This document shows positions 1 to 7,889 of a DNA stretch of 64,000 nt, piece by piece. Origin of the DNA: Aliibacillus thermotolerans. GTDB lineage: Bacteria; Bacillota; Bacilli; Bacillales; Marinococcaceae. Under the pieces are notes generated by a model. That model was not told the origin of the DNA, did no database searches, and saw only the letters and a program-made list of their open reading frames with translations. Position 1 is the stretch's first letter; every line of letters starts with the position of its first letter. A program made the translations under genes and the position numbers. The stretch lies in NCBI RefSeq assembly GCF_027853235.1, contig NZ_WKJG01000039.1, forward strand, positions 1 to 64,000. The letters are read 5' to 3'.

Positions 1-2
1 TG

Positions 3-266
3 AAAAATAAACATTTAGCAAAAGCAGTTGCACAACAAAAATTATATGACTTTAAAAGAGTTATTCAGTATAAATGCGAATGGTTAGGTATTAAATTTGT
101 TGAAGTTGATAGATGGTTTCCTTCATCTAAACTGTGTTCAAAATGCGGTCAGATTAATAAAGAGCTGAAATTATCTGACAGAGTATATAGGTGTGATTGT
201 GGACATGAGATAGACAGGGATTTAAATGCATCTATCAATTTAGCAAATTATGCAATCAATATGTAA
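3..266 (+). CDS. tnpB: RNA-guided nuclease TnpB (IS200/IS605 family), C-terminal part
   Basis: The first 87 codons read continuously in frame 3 and end at a TAA; the start lies outside the window. The peptide carries the TnpB C-terminal signature: a zinc ribbon (CSKCG then CDCG, near residues 47-72 of the visible part) followed by EIDRDLNASINLA, whose aspartate is the third RuvC catalytic residue in this family. TnpB proteins are RNA-guided DNA nucleases that help IS200/IS605 elements persist. No frameshift is visible here. Whether the upstream part is intact, and whether a tnpA transposase is present, cannot be seen. The right-end RNA region follows directly. Confidence 0.9.
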   Translation, partial: KNKHLAKAVAQQKLYDFKRVIQYKCEWLGIKFVEVDRWFPSSKLCSKCGQINKELKLSDRVYRCDCGHEIDRDLNASINLANYAINM

Positions 267-412
267 TCACAAACAAGAACATATTGATATGTAGGGTTCG
301 TTGTACCCGAATTAACGCCTGTGGAGTGTTATACCAAACGAGAGTAGCTTCGGCAAAATCGGACACGTTGAAGCAGGAAATAAACAAAACTTTAGAGTTT
401 TATAGAGTTTTG
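267..412 (+). ncRNA. IS605-type right end: candidate omega/reRNA scaffold and terminal hairpin
   Basis: The bases after the tnpB stop contain TAGGGT...ACCCGAATT...ACGCCTGTGGAG...GTTGAAGCAGG, the pattern of the 3' flank of IS200/IS605 tnpB genes that is transcribed as the guide-RNA scaffold. A stem follows: CAAAACTTTA (385-394) pairs with TAGAGTTTTG (403-412) with one wobble, as expected for the right-end hairpin recognised in transposition. In known systems the guide is the DNA just beyond this end. The exact element boundary is not determinable here. A related block without tnpB occurs at 41337-41450. Confidence 0.6.
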
Positions 413-770
413 GCAACGGAAATGCTTGCTCGTTATGAAAATGAAACAGTCGTCGTCGTTTGTTCTGGTTCCTCGAATGAATTTTGTTTAGAAGACTGGC
501 TATTTTATACATTCATTACTCTCTCGAACGAATTGGAGCGACTGGGAGATGAGCGATTCAGCACTTTCTGCCTATCACTTTTATCAAGGGGTTGGAAAGA
601 ACAATGTCAGTGACTTGTTTTACGAAACTAGGGTTGGGAGAATGCTTATTCGCCAATGAATAAAAGAATCAGTGACATTTGCTTGTGCACACGATAAATA
701 TGACACAGTTCCAGAAATGATTGATCAAAAATATATTGGCCTTCATCACAAAAGCAGTACGACTGTGTGA
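413..770. other. Gene-free stretch beside the IS right end
   Basis: An open frame crosses the IS end and runs to 613, but its first third is the non-coding right end of the element and the rest matches no family I recognise. It may be a fragment of a gene disrupted by the insertion. No promoter, ribosome binding site or RNA structure stands out. Confidence 0.3.
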
Positions 771-904
771 ACTTACTTCTATCAACAATTTGTGTTGGAA
801 ACATCCCTATTCGGCCAAGAGGCGTTTCCAGAAGCAATTTTTGATGAAGCGGTAACAAAAAATGTCCAAAAAGTCACCAATCATGACTTTTTGGACAGCT
901 TCTT
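771..904. repeat. Dispersed repeat ending in a perfect hairpin (copy 1)
   Basis: About 130 bases nearly identical to 23411-23545. The right part is a perfect 14-bp stem, TGTCCAAAAAGTCA (863-876) and TGACTTTTTGGACA (884-897), with a 7-base loop, followed by CAGCTTCTTTTT. The sequence GACTTTTTGGACAGCTTC resembles the terminal inverted repeats of common Bacillus insertion sequences. It could also act as a transcription terminator. No left end is visible here. Confidence 0.7.
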
Positions 905-1162
905 TTTGTAAGGTTTTTTCCTTTTTTCTAATGGTTGGGTTACTATTTCTAACGGTATATTTCTTTAAGTTTCCCACCAGAAGCGCATGCACAAGAAGTA
1001 TAAATAAGCCTCCGATGATTCTATGTCACCAGTATGATGTACGCGGATCGTCAGCAGGACGGCCGAATGCACCACAAGCACCCAATCGAAGCTGCTCTGG
1101 AACGAGATTCCCCATTTGTAACACGTCGTGAGACCATTCGGTAGGATTTTGTGTGATATTTC

Positions 1163-1485
1163 GTCGTATGAATCTTTTATACGACACTTCAGTGCATCGA
1201 TCTCGCAATAAAAGGTCGTATGAAACATGTGCGACCTATTTTTATCCTCATTTCTTCCATTTTAAGCTTTCATACGACCATTTGACCGGTGTTTGACAAA
1301 ATGAAGCGTCGTATGAAACGTTTGTGGGACGATTCATCTTCTTTTTTTAAGCGTCATTCGTCGCATGAAACATAAAAACGCTCCGAATCACCTAAATTTT
1401 TCCAATTCTAATCCACTTACAACCACTCCTGTTCGAATTGTACGAAAAAAGTGTCGCATCACCAGTTCATACGACACTTTTTTCA
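1163..1485. repeat. Cluster of GTCGTATGAA palindromic repeats (cluster 1)
   Basis: The 10-mer GTCGTATGAA or its complement TTCATACGAC, with single-base variants such as GTCGCATGAA, recurs many times in about 320 bases in both orientations. Neighbouring copies pair into hairpins: GTCGTAT/ATACGAC at 1163-1185, GGTCG...CGACC at 1214-1236, and GTGTCGCAT/ATACGACAC at 1451-1477 flanked by A and T runs like a terminator. The same motif forms a second cluster at 42563-43043. No coding frame is convincing. Function unknown. Confidence 0.75.
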
Positions 1486-1585
1486 TCATTTTCATTTTTA
1501 ATTGTTCTTTGTACACAAAAAGAGAAACTCACCAAGTTTTTGGCGATGACTGAAGTTTGTCCCAGCCACGGTCGTTGATTTGAAA

Positions 1586-2533
1586 TTATTTTTTACTTGC
1601 AATTCGAGAAGAAAAGTTTTCTAAACGATCTCGGATAGGTGTAATCGGTTCGACATTCTCCCTATTTGCTAGAAACTCTGGACGAGGGGGTTGTCCGGAG
1701 AACGGTGCTTCTAATTTATTTTCAATCGAGTTATAGACAAAGAACACATTGCTGCGCGGATATGGAGAAATGTTGCCACTCGAACCGTGCATAACGTTGC
1801 AATCAAAGAAGAGGACAGAGCCTGCTGGTCCGGTGGCACGGTCAATTTTTCCGTCTGCTTGCTCCACAAGCCATCTCATGCTTTCGTTATCCGGGACCCC
1901 AATTTCTTGTTTTTGTAAAGAAGTTTTATAGTTATCTTCCGGTGTTTCTCCTGCGCATGAAACATACCAATTTTGAGAGCCTGGAATAATCATTAATGGT
2001 CCATTAAATTCATAGTTGTCTGTTAAAATAATAGAACAGCTTACCGCGCGCATATTTGGCATCCCATCTTCTACGTGCCAAGTTTCAAAGTCTGAATGCC
2101 AATAAAACTCTTTCCCTTTGAACCCTGGTTTAAAATTAATGCGAGACTGCGTAATATACACTTGGCTACCTAAAATTTGTTGTGCTGCTTGTACGATACG
2201 CGCATTTTTAGATAATGCTTGGAAAAAGCCGTTATCTTTGTGGACGTCAAAGACAGAACGAATTTCATCACTTCCCGGTTCTTTAATGACATCATCAGCT
2301 TCTCGATGCCTGTTCTCATCCATTGTTCGTTGAAGTTCGCTTTTCATAATCGCTACTTCATCTTCATTGAATACACGTTCTAAAAATAGATACCCGTTTT
2401 TTTCAAATTGATTTAATTCCTCATCTGACAACGGGCCTTCGGAAAACATTGGGTTACGGTGAACTACAGGATCTTTCCTTTCCATGATTTGAGCAGATTG
2501 CCCGGTTCTTGAAGGATACTTATCTACTGTCAT
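1586..2533 (-). CDS. ectD: Ectoine hydroxylase (2-oxoglutarate dioxygenase)
   Basis: This 315-residue protein matches EctD, which hydroxylates the compatible solute ectoine to 5-hydroxyectoine using Fe(II), O2 and 2-oxoglutarate in the cytoplasm. The iron ligands are visible: H146 and D148 in FYWHSDFETWH and H249 in FDCNVMHGSSG. The region around residues 127-160 holds the EctD signature. I start at the ATG at 2533, giving MTVDKYPSR, which resembles known EctD N termini and is preceded by GGGGAG; an in-frame ATG 90 bases upstream would add an atypical extension. ectABC is not in the window, so the substrate must come from genes elsewhere or from uptake. The upstream terminator suggests it is transcribed alone. 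Confidence 0.92.
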   Translation of the reverse strand: MTVDKYPSRTGQSAQIMERKDPVVHRNPMFSEGPLSDEELNQFEKNGYLFLERVFNEDEVAIMKSELQRTMDENRHREADDVIKEPGSDEIRSVFDVHKDNGFFQALSKNARIVQAAQQILGSQVYITQSRINFKPGFKGKEFYWHSDFETWHVEDGMPNMRAVSCSIILTDNYEFNGPLMIIPGSQNWYVSCAGETPEDNYKTSLQKQEIGVPDNESMRWLVEQADGKIDRATGPAGSVLFFDCNVMHGSSGNISPYPRSNVFFVYNSIENKLEAPFSGQPPRPEFLANRENVEPITPIRDRLENFSSRIASKK

Positions 2534-2617
2534 TACACCATCACTCCCCTTGTTAATGATGACAATTTCTAGAAAAGTGAACCCAATATAGGTGTTTTCC
2601 TGAAAAAACGACTTTTT

Positions 2618-2659
2618 CCTCAAAAAGGAAGCCGACCTCCTACAAAAGGAGAGCGGCTT
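2618..2659 (-). terminator. Terminator between the MFS gene and ectD (minus strand)
   Basis: On the minus strand AAGCCG-CTCTCCT-TTTGT-AGGAGG-CGGCTT forms a stem at 2629-2659, followed by a T-rich run. It would end the transcript of the MFS gene and separate it from ectD. Confidence 0.75.
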
Positions 2660-2713
2660 ATCTACAGTATAACATGAAATAACAAGGTCGTAAAAAATCA
2701 GTCGACAATATTT

Positions 2714-4072
2714 TTAACGAGGATTCTTTTTTGGAAGTCGTAAAGATAATCCAACAAGGAAGAGACAAAAAGCGATACAAATATACGCAATGAGATGCAA
2801 TTGTTCGAACGATATATTCGTAGTAAAAACAAGGCCTAAAAGACTTGATGAAAGTATCGCACCAAGATAGCGGCTTAATTGAAGCAGCCCAGAGGCAGCT
2901 CCAGTATCTTCTTTATTTACATGTTCATAGAGAGCTGTTTGTGTTGAAATGTTGTTAAAGCCAGAACTAAAGCCAATAATGATCATGATGGTAATTAGCC
3001 AAAAGAGAGGAGAAGACTCTCTAAATGTGAGCAGCAATGTCGTCCCAATAAGAAGAATAATGGCCCCGATAACAAGTGGTAGTTTGGAACCGGCTCGATC
3101 GATAAGGCGACCTGCGATAGGTGCTGTAAATACGCTTGCCCCAGCTAAGGAAAGCATGATGACACCTGTCGTTCCAACACTGTAATGAAGTTCTTGTTGC
3201 AAAAATGCAGGTAGACCAAAAAAGTAACAGTAATAGACGAGGTTAATTAAGACAAACTGGATATACACGAGCGTCACATTTGTATTTTTACGGAGTGATG
3301 TTACATCGATAAAAGGATCCTTTTTTCTTGTCTCTAATACATAAAAAACAATAAAACCTATGACACATATCATGAGAGTGATGTAATTAATTTTATTTTC
3401 TAAAGATAGTAGGAAAAGAATCAAAGCTGAGATTGTGACGATAAATAATAGGATGCCGGTGAAATCAATTCGTTTTAATTCTACTTTCCCTTTTTCCCCT
3501 CCTGGTAAAATAAAAAGAGCAAGAGTAAACGATAAAATGACGAATGGAAAATTAATAAAAAATATGGCCGGCCAATTCCATGAAGCAATTAAAAAACCAC
3601 CAATGGACGGTCCAAAGGCAGCAGACGTTGTGGAAAAAATTGATAAAACAGCCAGTGACTGCGCTTGACGTTTTGTAATGTGCGTACGGACCATACTCAT
3701 ACCACTGGGAAACAGTGTCGAACTCCCAATTGCCTGTAATGCACGACAAGCAAGAAGAGTCGGAAAATTAGGAGAAAAGGGAGCGAGAATAGATGCAACA
3801 GCTACAATGAGAAGACCACTCATAAATAATCGTTTTGCTCCGAACATATCCGATAATTTTCCCATGACAGGTTGTCCAGCAGCACTGGCTAAGTAAAAAA
3901 TGGAGATCAACCAAGAGGCATCCGCAAAAGTAAGAGTGAATTCTTCTTGGATTCGTGTTACCGCCACTGCAATCATTGAAGAATTTAAAGGGTTTAATAA
4001 TGTACCAAGCCCAATCGTTAAAACGAGCAAACTCGCCTTCGGATATTTCGTTAACAAGACTTTCACCTGCAA
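2714..4072 (-). CDS. MFS drug:H+ antiporter, DHA2 type
   Basis: A 452-residue, very hydrophobic protein with an estimated 14 membrane segments. Motif A of the major facilitator superfamily is seen between segments 2 and 3 (GKLSDMFGAKRLF, near residue 72), and a related GRLIDRAGSK occurs in the second half near residue 320. This places it among DHA2-type proton-driven exporters of drugs or other small hydrophobic compounds; the substrate is not predictable. The listed start is a TTG; GTG at 4066 or TTG at 4057, the latter behind AGGTGA, are equally possible. It is divergent from fadN, and the two FadR-type sites lie between them, closer to fadN. Confidence 0.85.
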   Translation of the reverse strand: MQVKVLLTKYPKASLLVLTIGLGTLLNPLNSSMIAVAVTRIQEEFTLTFADASWLISIFYLASAAGQPVMGKLSDMFGAKRLFMSGLLIVAVASILAPFSPNFPTLLACRALQAIGSSTLFPSGMSMVRTHITKRQAQSLAVLSIFSTTSAAFGPSIGGFLIASWNWPAIFFINFPFVILSFTLALFILPGGEKGKVELKRIDFTGILLFIVTISALILFLLSLENKINYITLMICVIGFIVFYVLETRKKDPFIDVTSLRKNTNVTLVYIQFVLINLVYYCYFFGLPAFLQQELHYSVGTTGVIMLSLAGASVFTAPIAGRLIDRAGSKLPLVIGAIILLIGTTLLLTFRESSPLFWLITIMIIIGFSSGFNNISTQTALYEHVNKEDTGAASGLLQLSRYLGAILSSSLLGLVFTTNISFEQLHLIAYICIAFCLFLVGLSLRLPKKNPR

Positions 4073-4208
4073 CTTTCAAGAGACATATATACAATATAGA
4101 AACATGTTACCATTTTTTTATTGTACCGTCTTGTAAAATGAATTTTCTTATCATTTTCAAAATTTCTCTTGCGAATTTTAATAAAATATTTTATAGTAAT
4201 AATGAAAG

Positions 4209-4226
4209 AATGAATAGTTATTCATT
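4209..4226. promoter_or_regulatory. FadR-type operator 1
   Basis: AATGAATA-GT-TATTCATT is a perfect palindrome with 8-base arms. It fits the TGAATGA-N-TA-N-TCATTCA pattern bound by the TetR-family fatty-acid regulator FadR (YsiA) of Bacillus, which is released by long-chain acyl-CoA. It lies about 55 bases upstream of fadN. Confidence 0.75.
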
Positions 4227-4245
4227 TTTATTTTTTGCTTTGTGG

Positions 4246-4259
4246 TGAATGGTCATTCA
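4246..4259. promoter_or_regulatory. FadR-type operator 2
   Basis: TGAATG-GT-CATTCA is a second perfect palindrome, centred 35 bases from operator 1 and just before the fadN ribosome binding site. Two sites suggest strong repression of the operon when acyl-CoA is absent. Confidence 0.72.
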
Positions 4260-4279
4260 TTCAAAAAAGGAGGAAGACG

Positions 4280-6667
4280 ATGAAAGGGAGCATTCAACAA
4301 GCAGCCGTACTTGGTGCAGGAGTGATGGGATCAAGTATTGCCGCTCATCTTGCCAATGTTGGAATACGAGTTTTGTTATTAGATATTGTACCGAAAGAGT
4401 TAACAGATGAAGAAAAGAAAAAAGGGCTCACACTAGACGACAAAGTAGTACGAAATCGACTGAGTAATCAAGCGGTGAAACAGTTAACCAAACAAAAACC
4501 GGCACCGCTTACGACAAAACGTAATCTTTCTCTTATTGAAACAGGGAACTTGGAGGATGACATGAAACGGCTCCAAGAAGTGGATTGGATCATTGAAGTT
4601 GTCGTTGAAAACGTCGCTATCAAAAAACAACTATTTGCACAAGTAGAAAAATATTGGAAAAAGGGTACCATTGTCAGCTCAAATACTTCTGGGATTTCGA
4701 TTCATGAGATGACAGAAGGGCGCTCCGATGAGTTTTTATCTCACTTTTTAGGAACGCATTTCTTCAATCCGCCTCGGTATTTGAAGCTGTTGGAAATAAT
4801 CCCGCATAAAAAGACGGATCCGGAAATCCTCGCATTCATGAAAAAATTTGCAGAAGATACGCTTGGAAAAGGGGTCGTTGAAGCGAAAGATACACCGAAC
4901 TTTATCGGTAACCGTATTGGAACGTATGGATTACTTGTCACTGTGCAGGAAGTGTTAAAAAATGGCTGGTCCATTGGTGAAATAGATTCCGTCACTGGCC
5001 CACTTATAGGCAGAACGAAAAGTGCGACTTTTCGCACATTAGATGTAGTAGGATTAGATACTTTTCTCCACGTGGCCAAAAATGTATATGACCATGTGGA
5101 AGGAGAAGAAAAAGAAATGTTTGCTCCTCCATCCTTTATGAAGGAGATGGTGGAGAAAGGATGGATTGGAAGTAAAGCGGGTCAAGGTTTTTACAAAAAA
5201 CAAAAAGGTGAAAATGGAAGTGAAATTTTAGAAATTGATCCAGCAACATTGGAATATGTTCCGCGGAAAAAAATAACGGCACCTTCCGTTGAGCGAGCAA
5301 AACAAGCAAAAGGACTTGAAAATAAATTGAAAACGATTGCATATGCGGAGGACGATGCTGGAAAGCTCGTATGGACATTGTTAAAAGCGACACTGTTATA
5401 CTCCGCCGAAAAAGTAAAAGAAATTGCAAATGACATTGTTGCGATTGATGAAGCGATGAAATGGGGTTTTGGCTGGGAGCTTGGTCCATTTGAAACGTGG
5501 GATGCTATCGGAGTAAAAGAATCGGTTGCGAGAATGGAGAAAGAAGGAGAGAAAGTTCCGGAATGGGTAAAAGAGATGCTCGCAAAAGGCTATACCTCTT
5601 TCTATCAAACTCCGACCTTATATTACGACAATGGCACATATCAAGAAAAATCGGTGAATGAAAAAGAGATTCACTTAAAGACGTTGAAAAATGAGCGAAA
5701 TGTCGTTTTAAAAAATGCCGGTGCTTCATTAATTGATATTGGCGACGACGTTCTCTGTTTAGAATTTCATTCCCCAAATAACGCCATCGGGCTAGATATT
5801 TTGCAAATGATTGAAAAGTCAATAGAAGAAGTAGAGAAGAACTATAAAGGGCTTGTTATCGGAAATCAAGGAAAGAACTTTTGCGTCGGTGCAAACTTGA
5901 TGTTGATTTTAATGGAAGCCCAAGACGATAACTTCTTTGAACTTGATTTGGTCGTGCGTAAATTCCAACGTACGATGGCGAAAATTAGATATGCAAAGCG
6001 TCCTGTCGTGGCAGCTCCCCATGGCATGACCCTCGGTGGCGGAGCGGAAGTGTGCCTCCCGGCTGCAAGCATTCAAGCGGCTTCTGAAACATACATGGGT
6101 CTTGTGGAAGTTGGAGTCGGGTTAATCCCAGGTGGGGGAGGAACGAAAGAACTTTATCTCCGTCACATTGAAAACTTACCGAAAGATGAAAGTGTTGACT
6201 TGCTTCCAATCGCAAATCAAGTGTTTGAAAAAATTGCTCTGGCAAAAGTTTCGACATCGGCGGACGAAGCACGGGAGAACGGGTATTTAAGTGAACGAGA
6301 CGGTATTGTTTTTAACGGAGATCATACGATTTATCGCGCAAAACAAGAAGTGCTCCATTTATACGAGCAAGGTTATCGTCCGCCGAAAAAAGAGAAAATC
6401 CCGGTCGTTGGAGAAACGGGATATGCTGCGATGAAAATGGGAGCGGAAACGCTGCGCTTCAGTGGAATGGCGTCGGACCATGATGTGAAGATTGCTGATA
6501 AACTAGCATTTGTGCTTGCAGGCGGTAGAGTCCCTAAAGGAACACTTGTCGATGAACAATATTTACTTGATTTAGAGAGAGAAGCATTTTTAAGTCTTGT
6601 TGGTGAACCGAAAACACAACAGCGGATGCAACATATGTTAACGAAAGGAAAGCCGTTACGTAACTAA
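4280..6667 (+). CDS. fadN: 3-hydroxyacyl-CoA dehydrogenase / enoyl-CoA hydratase
   Basis: A 795-residue bifunctional beta-oxidation enzyme, close in length to B. subtilis FadN (YusL). The N-terminal Rossmann fold shows GAGVMGSSIAAHLA near residue 11, followed by 3-hydroxyacyl-CoA dehydrogenase domains; a crotonase domain occupies about residues 480-700 (GNQGKNFCVGANL, then GGGAEVCLPAA). It hydrates enoyl-CoA and oxidises the 3-hydroxyacyl-CoA with NAD+. The start is the ATG at 4280 after AAGGAGG; a longer reading from 4235 would run through the operator and binding site. It is first in fadN-fadA-fadE, and the order matches B. subtilis. Confidence 0.95.
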   Translation: MKGSIQQAAVLGAGVMGSSIAAHLANVGIRVLLLDIVPKELTDEEKKKGLTLDDKVVRNRLSNQAVKQLTKQKPAPLTTKRNLSLIETGNLEDDMKRLQEVDWIIEVVVENVAIKKQLFAQVEKYWKKGTIVSSNTSGISIHEMTEGRSDEFLSHFLGTHFFNPPRYLKLLEIIPHKKTDPEILAFMKKFAEDTLGKGVVEAKDTPNFIGNRIGTYGLLVTVQEVLKNGWSIGEIDSVTGPLIGRTKSATFRTLDVVGLDTFLHVAKNVYDHVEGEEKEMFAPPSFMKEMVEKGWIGSKAGQGFYKKQKGENGSEILEIDPATLEYVPRKKITAPSVERAKQAKGLENKLKTIAYAEDDAGKLVWTLLKATLLYSAEKVKEIANDIVAIDEAMKWGFGWELGPFETWDAIGVKESVARMEKEGEKVPEWVKEMLAKGYTSFYQTPTLYYDNGTYQEKSVNEKEIHLKTLKNERNVVLKNAGASLIDIGDDVLCLEFHSPNNAIGLDILQMIEKSIEEVEKNYKGLVIGNQGKNFCVGANLMLILMEAQDDNFFELDLVVRKFQRTMAKIRYAKRPVVAAPHGMTLGGGAEVCLPAASIQAASETYMGLVEVGVGLIPGGGGTKELYLRHIENLPKDESVDLLPIANQVFEKIALAKVSTSADEARENGYLSERDGIVFNGDHTIYRAKQEVLHLYEQGYRPPKKEKIPVVGETGYAAMKMGAETLRFSGMASDHDVKIADKLAFVLAGGRVPKGTLVDEQYLLDLEREAFLSLVGEPKTQQRMQHMLTKGKPLRN

Positions 6668-6689
6668 CGTCTTCAAGGAGGGGGATTAC

Positions 6690-7868
6690 GTGAAAGAAGC
6701 AGTCATTGTTGCCGGTGCCCGCACACCGGTCGGAAAAGCGAAAAAAGGGACATTAGCCAATGCTCGTCCGGAAGATTACGGAGCATTGACGGTGAAAGAA
6801 ACGTTAAAACGAGCGGATGGATACGATCCATCGCGCATAGATGATGTCATTATCGGTTGCGCCATGCCTGAAGCAGAACAAGGGTTGAATATGGCAAGAA
6901 ATATTGCCGCCTTAGCAGATATTCCTCATACGGTACCTGCTGTAACGGTGAATCGTTACTGTTCGTCTGGGTTGCAAACCATTGCATACGCTGCCGAGCG
7001 AATTATGATCGGCCATGCCGAGGCCATTATTGCTGGTGGAGCTGAATCGATGAGCTTGATTCCGATGGGAGGAAACGTCATTGCCCCAAACCCTACCCTC
7101 GTAGAAAAAGCACCGGAGTACTACATGGGAATGGGACATACGGCAGAACAAGTAGCCCGTGAGTTCGGAGTCTCTCGAGAAGACCAAGATGCCTTTGCAG
7201 CAGAAAGTCATCGCCGGGCAGCAAAAGCAATTCAAGCTGGAAAATTTGAGGAAGAAATTGTACCTGTCGAAGTGACGTTACGCTCCGTTGACAACAACAA
7301 TAAATTACAAGAAAAACACGTGACATTGACACAAGATGAAGGAGTTCGTCCAGATACAACAATAGAAACGCTAAGTCGTTTGAAACCTGCTTTCCACCCA
7401 CAAGGTACCGTGACCCCGGGAAACTCTTCTCAAATGAGTGATGGAGCGGCTGCAGTTCTCGTGATGGAGAGAGAAAAAGCGGAAGCGGAAGGATTCACAC
7501 CACAATTGAAATTTCGCTCCTTTGCGGTAGCAGGCGTTCGTCCAGAAGTGATGGGGATTGGTCCTGTGGAAGCCATTCCAAAAGCGGTCAAACTAGCAGG
7601 CCTTGAACTGGAAGATATCGGTTTATATGAATTAAATGAAGCCTTTGCTTCTCAGTCGTTACAAGTTATTCGTGCCTTAAACCTTGATCATGACAAAGTG
7701 AATGTAAATGGTGGTGCCATTGCTCTTGGACATCCTCTTGGGTGCACGGGTACAAAATTAACCCTCACTTTAATGCATGAAATGAAACGGCGTAAGGAGC
7801 AATTTGGAGTGGTCACGATGTGTGTTGGTGGCGGAATGGGAGCTGCAGGAGTCTTTGAATTACTATAA
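6690..7868 (+). CDS. fadA: Acetyl-CoA C-acyltransferase (3-ketoacyl-CoA thiolase)
   Basis: A 392-residue thiolase that performs the last beta-oxidation step, cleaving 3-ketoacyl-CoA with CoA to acetyl-CoA and a shortened acyl-CoA. The nucleophile is C91 (RYCSSGLQ); H348 ([10 protein letters not shown]) and C378 (CVGGGMG) complete the active site. The start is a GTG behind AAGGAGGGGG. It lies 22 bases after fadN and 21 before fadE in one operon. No residue is missing. Confidence 0.96.
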   Translation: MKEAVIVAGARTPVGKAKKGTLANARPEDYGALTVKETLKRADGYDPSRIDDVIIGCAMPEAEQGLNMARNIAALADIPHTVPAVTVNRYCSSGLQTIAYAAERIMIGHAEAIIAGGAESMSLIPMGGNVIAPNPTLVEKAPEYYMGMGHTAEQVAREFGVSREDQDAFAAESHRRAAKAIQAGKFEEEIVPVEVTLRSVDNNNKLQEKHVTLTQDEGVRPDTTIETLSRLKPAFHPQGTVTPGNSSQMSDGAAAVLVMEREKAEAEGFTPQLKFRSFAVAGVRPEVMGIGPVEAIPKAVKLAGLELEDIGLYELNEAFASQSLQVIRALNLDHDKVNVNGGAIALGHPLGCTGTKLTLTLMHEMKRRKEQFGVVTMCVGGGMGAAGVFELL

Positions 7869-7889
7869 CTTTTCCTTGGAGGGATGATG

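Noticed and set aside
1365-1553. A 62-codon frame inside repeat cluster 1
   Set aside because: It is made of the GTCGTATGAA repeats and AT-rich spacers; no binding site.
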